Below are positions 24,543-36,147 of a stretch of DNA of 64,000 nucleotides, piece after piece (the first letter of the stretch is position 1; every line of letters begins with the position of its first letter). A program made the position numbers and the translations under genes. Origin of the DNA: Piromyces finnis. Taxonomy: Eukaryota > Neocallimastigomycota > Neocallimastigomycetes > Neocallimastigales > Neocallimastigaceae. The stretch is from positions 234,501 to 298,500 of the forward strand of contig MCFH01000014.1 in NCBI GenBank assembly GCA_002104945.1. The letters are read 5' to 3'. The notes below the pieces were generated by a model. That model searched no databases. It was not told the DNA's origin and worked only from the letters and a program-made list of their open reading frames with translations.

Positions 24543-25077
24543 TTTTTTTTTTTTAGACTTCCATATATCCTCATCTAACCCCCCTGAGTTATATATGGTA
24601 TGTGATTGTACATTATTGTACATTGCCATATCAGAACGACGTCGGCACAATCATCCCTCTGGGCAGGGCTAATATGGAATGGCTTATTGCTCTTAACGAT
24701 CCTATCACACAAAGACCGAGCTACCAACACCAGTGATCTCCTGAACCTTTATTGGCGAAGGATGATTAACGATGAGAACAACCCTCAAAGACCATAGTTA
24801 GTAATCTGTGAATTAATTGATACCCCTTCCTACATATACTCTAAACTTCAGTGGGAAAACCGCTTGATACGAAGAAAACTACCAATCTGAATTAACTGCT
24901 TAGGGTAGAGTCCGGTGGTATAGTTATACTTACCTGAATTGACCTTTAACCCCTATACTTTAAGCGCAAACCTGAAACAGGAAAATCGCTAAAGAACTGT
25001 CAATGGCGGGGGTCGAACCAGAAGCCTTATGAATGCTAAGCGGGGGTCTTAATAACCAGGATAGAAACTGGAACGAC
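24543..25077 (-). mobile_element. tRNA-headed SINE, copy 2 (full length, reverse orientation)
   Basis: Read on the minus strand it starts GTCGTTCCAGTTTCTATCCT, the same as copy 1. It has an A-box-like TGGTTATTAAG (25058-25048) and a B box GGTTCGACCCC (25019-25009), shares ATTCAGGTAAGTATAA near its position 140, and ends GGAAGTCT plus poly(A). About 535 bp, with perfect 13-bp flanking duplications. Its body beyond the shared head and ATTCAGG phrase differs from copy 1, so the two belong to different subfamilies sharing a head. The element sits about 450 bp upstream of the ERO1 start, in the same orientation. The small open frame at 24606-24797 inside it is not a gene. Confidence 0.85.
25009..25058 (-). 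promoter_or_regulatory. Internal pol III promoter-like boxes of SINE copy 2
   Basis: The A-box-like TGGTTATTAAG and B-box GGTTCGACCCC occupy the same relative positions as in copy 1. This conservation between copies with unlike bodies supports function in transcription. Confidence 0.6.
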
Positions 25078-25090
25078 TTTGAATTATTAA
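25078..25090 (-). repeat. Target-site duplication, head side of SINE copy 2
   Basis: Exact second copy of TTTGAATTATTAA, abutting the first base of the element. This fixes the element's 5' end. Confidence 0.9.
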
Positions 25091-26654
25091 TATTTCTTTT
25101 TTTTTCTCAAAAATTAGTAATTGAATATAGGATATGGAACATAATTATATGTAATGTTATATATATATTATTCTTTGTTGTTTTTTTATTATATATTATT
25201 ATTATATATTATTATTTACTAATATATATTCCTATCTGCACCAAAAAATAAGCAATATTAGTTTGGTGGATTACCAGCTACAATTAACCAATAAAATGTT
25301 TACAATCTTGAAAAAAGTGTTAAAAAATGAGTGGTTTAAAAAAAATAATTTAATTATTATAAATTAATTATTCAACAATTAATTATTGAATTTATTATTA
25401 ATAATAAAATTTAAATAGAAGATTCTGAATTTTATAATAAAAATATATAATAAAATAAAATAAAAAGAATTTTGTAAAATAAAATTTTTTTAGACTTTGT
25501 CATGTATTTTCACATGATAGTGTTAAAAAAATACAACTTTGCCTTCTTTTGTCATACTGGTTTCGGCGTCGGATGTAAAATAAAAATAATCTTGTATTAT
25601 TTTATTATTTTACCATTTTCATTTTATTTCATAGGTATAATAGTTTAATAAACATTATAAAAAAATAATTAAAACTTTTTTAATATAAAAATTTAAACTT
25701 TATTAATTAAAATCATGATCCAAGAAATATTAATTTTTGGTTCAATGAATATAAAAAGTTCAACTTAAAAAATTTAAAAATAATAAAGGATATTATCATA
25801 AATGTTATTTGCAATTGTTAGTTTATCCTAAAGTAGAAAAGGGTTTTTTTAAAAAAAATTAATAATATTTATTATTGTAAATTCCATATAAAAATATTTA
25901 TTTAATGTATAACATCATTAGTATTAAAAAATATTTTACTACAAAATTTTTAAAAAATAAAAATTTATAAAATTATTTTTTTTACATAGTTAATGACACT
26001 ATTATTCAACTTATTAATATTGTTTCTTTAATAACCATATGTAACAGTAGTAAATGTTTTAAAAATATACAAAACCCAAAAATAGTTTCAAAAATTTTAA
26101 AAAAGATATATATATAAAAAAAAAGAATTAATAATTTATAAAACTGAAGTTGAAAAAAAAAAAGTATTAAAAGTAATCTTGAATTAAAAATGTAATATAA
26201 TATATATTTTTAAAATGATAATTTTCCAAAGATATTTAGGATGAAAAAAAAAAAAAAAGGAACTTTTATATTAAAATTTAATTTTATTGGTGGAGAATCC
26301 ATCTTTCACTCATTTAACATTTAACCTTAAAAATTGTGTATTTGAAAGCAACTTTATATGATTAAAAATAGAAATAAATATACTATTTACCATTTATTTC
26401 TATTATTAAAACATTTATTTCTTACTATATTATTATTTATTTTTTATATTGGATTCCATATTATTTTTTTTAACAAAGAAAGTAAACTACCATCTATTAT
26501 AATCTTTTTAAATTTGATTTTATATCTCCATATATTTTTTTGGTGGAATTTTAATCCATTATTATGTATATCTAATATTTTTAATTTTTTTAAAAAGGAG
26601 AAATAAGTAGTGGTAATTCCTTTATTTGATTATCACTTACTTTATATATATTAC
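25091..26654. other. Intergenic A/T-rich DNA
   Basis: About 1.5 kb without a credible gene. An 82-codon frame at 26358-26606 encodes only Phe/Ile/Leu-rich sequence typical of T-rich DNA. A short less A/T-rich patch near 25540-25580 (TTTCGGCGTCGGATG) stands out but matches nothing I know. Confidence 0.55.
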
Positions 26655-27120
26655 GAATTCAGATTTCCACTGTTTGATTAAAGAAATAATTCTTTCAAAT
26701 ACTTAGCATTTATATGAGACTTCTCATCCCATTCTGTAGATATTAGAATCTGCAGATTTTTCTACTGAGTTTCTTTATAAATTGGATTACTGCTATTCAG
26801 ATAAGTGTTAAAGCATGTCTCAAAATTATTATAATAATAGACACTCGCCGTTTCAGTATAAGAGGGGTAAATGAACATGATAAATACTTTTAAAATTAAG
26901 AGATTCATAGTTGTTTAACATTGGCGTAACAGGCCATATACACGAAAAATATCATTCATAATAAGTGCTTATTAAGAAGGGGTTATATGATTAACTTGAA
27001 TCATATTGGATGACTCATTTGATTAGAATATTATTAAAATAAAAAATTCTTTTAAATTCGAAATGTTTCTAGTTCCTTTTGGAATATTGACTATTTTATT
27101 ATGAAGATGGATAAAAAGAT
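26655..27120 (+). mobile_element. Decayed SINE, copy 3
   Basis: Collinear with copy 1 but heavily diverged towards A/T. CTTAGCATTTATATGAGACTTCTC corresponds to the head of copy 1, GATTTTTCTACTGAGTTT to GATTTTCCCACTGGGTTT, ATTCAGATAAGTG to ATTCAGGTAAGTA, and AATAATAGACACTCGCC to GATAATAACACTCGTC. Many differences are C to T or G to A. Ends are approximate and no target duplication is recognisable, as expected of an old insertion. It belongs to the copy 1 subfamily. Confidence 0.7.
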
Positions 27121-27297
27121 ATAGTTAAATTGGTTGAATTTTCAATATTATATATTTATTTAAATGCAAATGTTCTTTTAGTAGAGTTATATTTCCTATT
27201 TATTATGAAAAATTAATAAATTAACTATGAGTTTCAACCTGTTAAAATAATAATTTAATCTTTATTTGAATTTTTTTTTTTTTTTTTTTTTTTTGGC

Positions 27298-27340
27298 TAT
27301 ATTAAAAATTATTTGGCAAAACCAAATAATTTTTAATATA
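27298..27340. repeat. Perfect 19-bp inverted repeat (5-nt spacer)
   Basis: Arms 27298-27316 and 27322-27340 are exact reverse complements around CAAAA, preceded by a run of more than 20 T. The inner arm ends are TTGG/CCAA, so this is not simply an AT palindrome. It can form a stable hairpin or cruciform. No gene is adjacent. Confidence 0.85.
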
Positions 27341-27561
27341 AATCTTACCAAATCACACTTCCTCTAAAATACTAAATTATTTTTATAAGAAATGTTTAAA
27401 ACCTTTTTTTAAAAAAAAAATATTATTGAAAAACAACAAAATGAATTATTATATTATAAACATTATTCTTTTAATGTTAAATAAAATCAACATAAAATAA
27501 ATGTATTTTTTTTTATTTATTTTTAAATTAAATAATTTTCTAATTTAAGAGTTGATGATGA

Positions 27562-27772
27562 ATGTTTGCTATGGATTTAAATAAAAGTAATATAAAAACA
27601 GGTATTTTTTCAATTTTAATTTCCAAATTCCGTTTGGTTTTATTACTTTTTTTTAATTTTGTATTTTATAGAATTTATGGATTCATTTACTGATATTTTG
27701 TTAAACTTTTCCTTAACGTTTCTATTTTTTTTTATTCTATTCTTAAATATCTTCTTTCTAAACTCATTGTAA
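27562..27772 (+). CDS. Possible 46-residue single-pass membrane microprotein (two exons)
   Basis: Exon 27562-27601 (ATG start, phase 1 end at GTATTT) and exon 27672-27772 (after TATAG) join in frame. The 46-residue product begins MFAMDLNKSNIKTEFMDSF and continues into one hydrophobic Phe/Leu/Ile segment of about 22 residues. The intron ends match those of real genes here. T-rich DNA readily mimics membrane segments, so it may be chance. No family recognised. Confidence 0.2.
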
Positions 27773-29577
27773 ACTAGAGTATTCTTTTAATTTTATGGAA
27801 AGAACGATTTGAAATAATTATAAAACTAGTTTTCGTGTAACCTTTTATGGACAAATTTTAATAAATATAAAATTTATCATTTCATATAAAAATAAACATT
27901 TTATAATCAGTATTACTCTTTATAACAATTTTAAATTGTATGAATGAATGAAAAAACAATATTATAAATAATATAGTACAGTTGTTAAATGTGGTAGTTT
28001 TATCATTAAAATTGTTTTAGATATATAAACACTTTAAAAAAAAAGGATTTTCATTCTTCATATATATCAGATGTATATGTTCATATGATATACATAGATT
28101 AATGTATATAAGAGGCTAAGTTAATAGTGAAATAATACATAAAAATATGTAATGTGGAATTCTATATTTTAATTCATTATAAATTAATATATTGATTATA
28201 TATATTGGATAAAATACATAATATATTATTGAAGTGTTTAATATGCATTTTTTAATAGATTATCCATTTCATATATATTATAATATATTATAATATATTA
28301 ATATCTAAATTTTTATAGGATGGGATAATTTCAAAGTGAATGTAGGAAGAAATTCAATTACACGATTTTAAAGTGTGTCACAAATATATAAATGAATGAA
28401 TTTAATAATAAATAAATAAATTATAATAAAAATTCACATTATCATCTGTGATGAGGAATTTTAAGTGAAAAGTATTACTTTAATTTCATAAGGTATTATC
28501 ATTATAGTAGATCTTTCTAGCATCTAACAACAACAACAACAACGACAAACAATATTAATACTATTTTTAATAATTAGTCATTGATATTTATATTAGTAAT
28601 TCTTAAAACATTATCTATCTGTCGAAATATATAATAAAAATTTATTTAATAAAAATTTTATTAAAATAGATTGGAACAACCGAAAGCAAGGGATAATTAA
28701 TCCTTAATAATAATAAAAAATTTAAAAAAAAAAAAATTTTTTCTTTGCAACTTTTTCACCAAACAAACAAAAAAAAAAATTGAAAAAATAAAAAATTATA
28801 TAAAAAAAAAAATCAAATTTAATTTTTTATTTTTTTAAATAAACAAATAAAAAAGAAAAAAAAAACTTTTATTTTTTTTATTGTTATTTGTTAAAAATTA
28901 AAATATTCATTTCATAACCCTTTAATTATTCCAATAACTCATACTATTACTACCTTTTTCATTTTGTAAAATTTACATATATAATTTTTTTTATTGAACC
29001 TTGTGTAAAGTATGTATTCATTATTAACTCATAATATATTTTTAAAACAATATAATTATAAAAGTTAATAGATAATGCTTATATTAATTTTATATTATCC
29101 ATTTATATTTATATTTATTATTTTGTTTCAATGAACAATTATAAATAATAATTGTAATTGCAAAATTTTCTCACAAAGTATAAATAAATATCGAATTAAT
29201 TAATATGGTAGATATTTATCTTTTATAAATAATGAAATATATCATATGAAATTTAAATATTATCGAAAAATCCTTTTATTAAATAAATAACAATTCAATT
29301 AACATTAGTAAAAATCAAAAATTATAAATCAATTCTATACAAAAAAAAAAAAATCAATTTTTAGTACTAACAGAAATTAAATAAATTGAAAATAAAATAA
29401 TTGACAATTAAATATATATATATGATTAGTTTTTTATTTATAAATGCAATTATTGGAATAATAATTAAAAATTTAATAATTGTTAAAGGACAAAATCCGA
29501 TTTTTATAATTGTTAATGCTTTCAATTTTTTTTTAATTATTATATTAAATATTAATATTTATATCATATTAACATAG
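27773..29577. other. Intergenic A/T-rich DNA
   Basis: About 1.8 kb of A/T-rich sequence with a short CAA run near 28530. It contains the leader and promoter of the CS-Sel1 gene. No further gene, RNA or repeat is visible. Confidence 0.6.
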
Positions 29578-31185
29578 ATGCCTTCAAAATCCGAAGAAAT
29601 ATTAGAAGAATCACTTAAGCCATCTGAAAAATTATATACTTGGTCCCAAACAGAAGATCAGATTACTATATCTTTTCAAGTATTAAAATCATTTAAAGCA
29701 AGAGATGCAACTATTGATATAAAAAAAGATTCAATTCTTGTTCAAATACACAATGAAGATTCTCCAAGAATAAAGGTTTGTTTTTTTTTTTAAAAAAAAA
29801 CATGAAAATTATTAAAAAAAACTATTTTTCTATATGTTATATTTTTTATGATAAAAAATATTAATATTTTATGATATTACTTATTCCTATTAAATAGGGA
29901 AGACTCTTCACTTCCATTGATAAATATGATTCAATGTGGCAAGTAGAAACTGAATCAAAGACTAATAAAAGAATTGTTACCATACATATCGAAAAACAAA
30001 ATACTATTCCATGGCCATTAGTAATTCGTTCCGGTATGAATGGTGAAGAAGATATTGAAGGAATGGATCATCAATCACAATACTTATGTGGTTCTTTCTA
30101 TCAATCTGAAGTTGGTGACTATCAAAAAGTAAATATCTATAAAAGTTTAGAATTATTATATAAACCATAATCCTATTTGAAATATTTAATGAAAAAGTCA
30201 AATCTATATACTATAGATGTATTATTTGTTACTCGAAAGTTATTAATTTTATAATCAATTTTAATTATAATGATAGGCTTTCAAATATTTTGAAAGTGCT
30301 GCAAATTTAGGAAATACAGCAGCTCAAATGAAATTAGCTGCTTTTTATGAACTTGGTAGAAAAGAATCTCAAAGTATTATTGTTGATCAAGATTTAAAGA
30401 AAGCAATGTATTGGCATACTAAAGCAGCTGAAGCTGATAATCCAGAAGCTTGTTACATTGTAGGTACTGCTTATCAACAAGGTACTCACTTCTTAGAAAA
30501 GTCATACAGCACTTCATTAAAATGGCTTGAAAGATGTTTAGAATCTACTCCAGATCTTGCTGAAGTTGCTAATAATATTTATGTTGCTACATGTTTCCAA
30601 ATTGGTTTAATGAAATTAGAAGGTGGATATGGAATAAAAGAAGATAGTGAAGAAGCTATTAAATATTGGAAAATGTCTGCCTACTATAAGCATTCTCAAT
30701 CTTTATACAATTTAGGTGTTCTTTATTTAAATAATATTGGTAAAGATCACAATATTGTAAAGGCTATTCGTCTCATTCAAGAAGCTATAGCACTTGATTC
30801 TACTCTTGATATACCAGCTCAATTACAACAACTTACACCAGAACAATTAGAACAAGTAAATGCTATGGTTGAATCCAACTTAAAGGAAAACCCCGATTTA
30901 GGTGATAAACTTTCTATAGAAAGTATGCTTACTCCACCACCATCTCATTCTTCAATTAAGAATAGAAAACCATCAAAATCATCTGATGACGCCTCCACTA
31001 CAAATAAGAAATCAACCAATTCCGAAAAAGTTAAGCGCAAGAAGAAGAAGTCTAGCAAACGTCATCGTAATTCTCAATCTACCTTAAATTCAACACAAAA
31101 TAAACTAATTGTAGCAACAGGTGTTCTTACAATAGCTAGTATATCTGCTTTTATTATGTATCGTGTATTTAAGAATAAAAAGTAA
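29578..31185 (+). CDS. CS-domain and Sel1-repeat protein with C-terminal tail anchor
   Basis: Exons 29578-29775, 29898-30128 and 30277-31185 give 445 residues. Residues about 15-105 form a CS (p23/NudC-like) beta-sandwich: YTWSQTEDQITISFQV at its start and W-Q-V-E then PWPLVI at its end. CS domains commonly contact Hsp90 or client proteins. Residues about 140-300 are Sel1/TPR-like helical repeats (AFKYFESAANLGNTAAQMKL; AMYWHTKAAEADNPEACYIV; AIKYWKMSAYYKHSQSLYNL). A Ser/Lys-rich linker with KRKKKKSSKRHR precedes a hydrophobic segment at about 420-439 (LIVATGVLTIASISAFIMY) and a short basic end (KNKK). That places the body in the cytosol, anchored to an organelle. Basic flanks and a moderate segment suit the outer membrane of a mitochondrion-derived organelle or the ER. 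The exact function is unknown to me; a membrane-tethered co-chaperone adaptor is the inference. Confidence 0.85.
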
Positions 31186-31672
31186 AAAAAAATCTTTTAC
31201 TATAAATACAAATGAAAAGATTAAAAGTAATTTTTTTTTTTAAAAAAAAAAAAAGAAATATGAATGAATAGAATTAATATACAAAGATTGAAATTTTAAA
31301 CACTCAAAGAAAGAAAAGTTAAAAAAAAAAAAAACAAGACAAGAAAAGTATATTTAATATATAGTATATTTGTTAAAAGTTATACACAATTTATATATAT
31401 TTTAAATTATATAATTAGTTTTAATTTAATTACATTACACGTTTTTTCTTTATACTTTATATTTCTTTTCAAACCAACAATACAATTTAAATCAAATCAC
31501 CAATTATTCCCTTTTTTTTTTTTTTTTACTATTATTATTTTTTAAAAAAAATAAAAAATAAAAAAAGGAAAAAAAAAAAAAGGATTAAAGAGAAAAAAAA
31601 AAAAAGAAAGTTATTAATAACAAAATATTTTTTTTTATGAAAAAAAAAAACATATAATTATTATATATATTA

Positions 31673-31706
<34 letters not shown>

Positions 31707-32134
31707 GATTAGATTTTTATATTAAAATAATTAGGCATATATAAATAATAAAATAATAAAAAATATTATTAAAGAAATTACAGAAGAATATAGATTAATT
31801 ATTAACAACAACAACAACAATAACAATAAAATTAATAAATAAAAAAAAAAAAAAAGGGTATTATTCTAATACTATTTTTAAAAAATAACAATAATAGTCA
31901 TTTATAAACTCTAAAATACTTTTTGTTAAACCATTCTTTTAAATAGTATAATAGTATTAAATAGATTAAAATTTTGTTTTTTTTTTTTTTTTTTGTATAA
32001 TAAATAAATAATTAAAATTTGATTGGTTAATTTCAATATTATAGTTTTTTTTTTTTTTTTAAATTTTTTTTTTTTTTAAAAATTTTATAATTTTATATTA
32101 ATTATAGATTTGTATTAAAAAAAAAAAAAAAAAA
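31186..32134. other. Intergenic A/T-rich DNA
   Basis: Homopolymer-rich spacer, with A runs longer than 20 near 31678-31705 and a CAA run near 31806. It contains the 3' UTR of the CS-Sel1 gene and the leader of the AC19 gene. Nothing else is seen. Confidence 0.6.
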
Positions 32135-33157
32135 ATGTCTGGAAATAATAAAATGAACGTTGATTCTAATGAAGCTGAAGCTAAATTAAAAATTGTAAAT
32201 ATAATAACCATTAAACATCATTATTTAACAATATTAGAATAATATTCTTTTATCAAAAGTAAAAAAGAGTATATATGTGGAACTATTAATTTTACAATAT
32301 AAATAAAATTATTTTTTATTTAAAAAAAAGTATAATTATTGTTATTTATAATTCAAAACCTTTATTAAAGATGAACTCTATATGTGATATAAAACTAAAC
32401 AATAATGATAATAATATAATGAAAAGTTAATTACTTTGAAAAAGATATTCAACATATATTTATCGTTTATTTTCATTATAAATTTGAATTTCGAATTTAA
32501 TATTAATCAATCAATCTCAAATTTATTAATAAATTAATTAAACAATATTAAATTAGATTTCTCCATCTTCTGATGAAAGTTGCAGTACTTTCAGTATTAG
32601 TGAAGAAGATCACACTTTAGCTAATGCTCTTAGATACATGATTATGAAAAAGTAATTTTACAATATAAAAATTAATTTTGTGCTTAATTTTATTTTTTTT
32701 TTAAAAAAAAACCTAAATTAATTTTATCAAACATTTATATTATTGTTGTTGTTGTTGCTTTTATTAAAAAGCCCAAAGGTTGAATACTGTGGTTACTCTA
32801 TTCCTCACCCAACTGAAGCTAAAGTCAACATTCGTGTTCAAACAACTGGTAAAAATCGTTAAAAAATAAATTAAAATTTATAATTACCAAAAATGAATAT
32901 TTATTTATTAAATATATTTTATTATATATATTATTTTCATATGTATTTTTTATTGATAATTATTTATAAAAATATATTTAATAACGAAATTCAATAAACT
33001 TTAAACAGAAGGAACTACTGCTGTTGAAGCTATGAACAAGGGTTTAGATGATTTAATTGAATTATGTGAACACATTTTAGTTGAATACAATGAAAAGTTA
33101 GATTTAAAAAATTACAAATACGATGAAGGTGTTTTTGATACTGAAAACAAATCTTAA
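32135..33157 (+). CDS. RNA polymerase I and III subunit AC19 (Rpc19/RPAC2)
   Basis: Shared small assembly subunit of RNA polymerases I and III; it pairs with AC40 as the alpha-like heterodimer and acts in the nucleolus and nucleus. Exons 32135-32194, 32557-32651, 32772-32848 and 33009-33157 give 126 residues, a normal family length. The diagnostic alpha-like core is [20 protein letters not shown] followed by [20 protein letters not shown] and IRVQTT. The C-terminal helix carries [15 protein letters not shown]-like sequence ([15 protein letters not shown] here). The N-terminus is short and acidic. All phases agree. The first intron, about 360 bp, is the longest in the gene. Confidence 0.93.
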
Positions 33158-34275
33158 TTAAAATAGCATCGGAATATCTACATAATTATTTATATAATCA
33201 ATAATACTTTAATTGTTAAGTTATCTTTATAAATTATTTAATCAATCATAATTTAATTATAAAAAAATTCACACTTTTAAAATGATAATAGATGTTATGT
33301 TTTTTTTTTTTTTAAACTATTCAATCAGGAAAATATTTCAACATAATATTTTATTTTGTAATAAATAATAGAATATATTAAATAAATATATATATATAAA
33401 TAATCTTTTTAAAAAATAGTATCACATTTAGAAGGAAGGAAAAAAATAAACAGAAAATGTGTGTTAAAAGAATTAGCTTATTGTAAATAATAAATAAAGC
33501 ATTTTCCATGAATTTAAATATGTTGAAATGGAACAAATTTTATAAAAAAAAAAAAAGTAATTTAATATCAAAAGCAGTGTTAACTTTTTTTTAATAGCAA
33601 TTCCATCTTTTTCATATTTGTTATTTATTTACTTTATATTGGATTTATTCATTTATTTAACCATAGAAATTTATTAAATTATTTATTTAATTTGGTAATA
33701 AAAAAAATAGTTATTACTTTACATGGAATAATTATTAAAATTTTAAAAATAATTAATTAATTTTAACCAATGAACATCGGTGGTGGTGGATAGTACTGTC
33801 GTATAAAAAAAAATTTTTTATTTTACCATAGCTATACATTATTGTTAAAAAAAAATAATTTTTTATTTTTTAGTAGTTGTTCTTTTTTTTTTTTTAAAAA
33901 AAAAAAAAGTAAATTTTTGGTTAAATTTTTTTAAAGAAAAAAAAGAAAAATTCTTAGTAGTAGAAGATATTTAAAATATAATAAATTTATAAATTTAAAA
34001 AAAAAAAAAAGAACTAAATAAAACAATAATAAAATAAAAATATCAAATTAATATCTTTTTAACAAAATTTTAAAGTAAAAAGGAAAAAAAAAAAAAGGTA
34101 TAAAATGTTTGTAAAATATAATGTTTTTTCAACAAAGAAATAATGTATATAATATAGAAATATCAAAAAACTATAATTAAAAAAAAATATATTAATATAT
34201 ATTAATTTTAATGTATATATACAAATTTCAAACAAAAAAAAATTAAACAATTATATATATATTAAAAAAAAAAAG
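33158..34275. other. Intergenic A/T-rich DNA
   Basis: About 1.1 kb with many homopolymers. One less biased patch, CATCGGTGGTGGTGGATAGT near 33775, has no recognised meaning. A 63-codon antisense frame at 34059-34250 is low complexity. Confidence 0.55.
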
Positions 34276-36147
34276 ATGCCATCACTTTCAAATATTTTAC
34301 CAAATTCAAAGGATAAAATTCCTTTATATGAAAAAGATGAATGTAAGTAATTAATAAAAGAGGTCTAGACATTTTATATTTTATCAAAATTTTATCTTAA
34401 AATCGGTTTAAATACTTGTTAAATAATAAATTTTATAAAATTTATAGTTTCTAATTATGACGACGAATGGCAAGGAAAAGAATACATTTCCAATATTGTC
34501 AAACAATATTTAATTTCTTTTTCAATGTCACCTTTCAATGTTTCTGAAACTTATCTTCAAGTTCAATATCAAAAATCAAAATTTTATGCTTCTGTAAGTA
34601 ATGAAATTAATATAGTATAACTTTTTTTTTTTTTAACCATTTATACCAAAATATATATTTATTTCTTTTTTAATTTTTATAAATAAATTAACAAATTCTA
34701 TTAATTTTTCTATATTTTAATAAATATAACTATTATAAAGAATGATTCTTTTATTGATGATCTTAAGGATGCACACAATGAAATTAATATGATGTCCACT
34801 TCTGTTTGGGATGATGAAGAAAATAAAAAACAATCAAAGAAGGAAAAGAAGGAAAAGAAAGATGAAGAAAAGGAAGTTATTAAAAGACAAGATGTTGAAA
34901 TCGAACGTATTGAAAGACTTGGTGGCGGTGTCTGGAAACCAATTCATCAAATTATTGAATGTGAAAATGAAGGTTGGACAAGTTTATTAAAAGGTAAATA
35001 AAAACATTTAAAAAAATTTATTTATTGTCTATTAAAATAATAAATTCCGCAGCAAATACATTCAAATTATTTATAATATATACTTTTTTTTTTTTAATAA
35101 TTGATAAAAAATACACTTCCTATCCTAAATCATCATATTTAATATAAATACAGGCAGTTTTACCTCATTTTTATACAATGTCTCCTACACTTTATCTCAA
35201 CCATTCTTTGAAGAATTATTAAATGATGTTTTTGATATTTATGAAGACATGGATCCAAGAACAAACATTCTCAGTCATATGATTATTGGTGTTGCTTTAA
35301 GTCCTCTTGAACTTGTTAAAACTAGGTATATTTCTTTTATATACAATTATAATAAAATCTTAATATTTTTTACATTTTATAGTTTTTTATTAAATGATTG
35401 TATATGAATATATATATTTATATTACAATAATCTTGACAATAATAATATTAAATCGTTAATATATATCTTTAAAACAACAACAACAACAACAACAATAAT
35501 AATAATTAATATAATCTTTATTTAATTGAACATAAAGACTTATTATACAATCAACAGCAACTCCAGCCAAAAAGTATCGTGGTTCCTTCCACTGTATGCA
35601 AACCATTGTTAATGAAGAAGGTGGTATGAGAGGTTTATATGCACCAAGATATGTTATTCCAGCTTTTATCTATCATACTTTAGCACCAACTTTAAGAATT
35701 ATATCTAGTCATATTTTAAATGATTATTTACTCTTAACACCATTCTATAATCCTGTTCTTTTCCCATTAGTTAATACTTTATTATTAGCTGCTGAAGTTG
35801 CCATCATTACACCATTAGAAATGGCTAGAAAACGTATTCAATGTCAAATTAAGAAACCATCTTCTCGTCAACAACAACTTATGTTAATAAATTCTGGATT
35901 AAATGAACCAATTAAATTTGAAACTGCTGTTGAAGTTTCTCCAGTTCCATACACCGGTATATTAAATGTTATAAAACGTGTTATTCTTGAAGAAGGTAAC
36001 GATCATGAAGAAGAAGGTAAAGGTAATGCATTCTCTCAACTTTGGTATGGTACTAAATCACTTTATCGTGGTTTCTGGCAAATATTAATAAGAAGATTTA
36101 TTGAAATGGCAGAAACTATAAATGATGATAATTCTGATGATTGGTAA
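34276..36147 (+). CDS. Ugo1/SLC25A46-like outer-membrane carrier-fold protein
   Basis: Exons 34276-34342, 34448-34593, 34741-34993, 35154-35325 and 35538-36147 give 415 residues. It has degenerate mitochondrial-carrier repeats: one signature SPLELVKTRLIIQ and another TPLEMARKRIQCQ, each followed by carrier-like GLY/GFW helix starts (GMRGLYAPR; SLYRGFWQI). The N-terminal half is not a standard carrier repeat. It contains EWQGKEYISNIVKQYLISFS, a highly charged Lys/Glu insert, then GGVWKPIHQIIECENEGWTS. This is the layout of Ugo1 and SLC25A46, outer-membrane proteins that act in organelle fusion and lipid or membrane organisation rather than solute transport. The intact Px[DE] motifs could also fit a divergent inner-membrane carrier. 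In a hydrogenosome-bearing fungus the location would be the hydrogenosome. No presequence is visible. Confidence 0.75.

Noticed and set aside
24606-24797. 63-codon open frame
   Set aside because: Lies inside SINE copy 2, against its orientation, and reflects only the higher G+C of the element.
26358-26606. 82-codon hydrophobic open frame
   Set aside because: Composition is that of T-rich noncoding DNA, and there is no family resemblance; such frames arise readily here.
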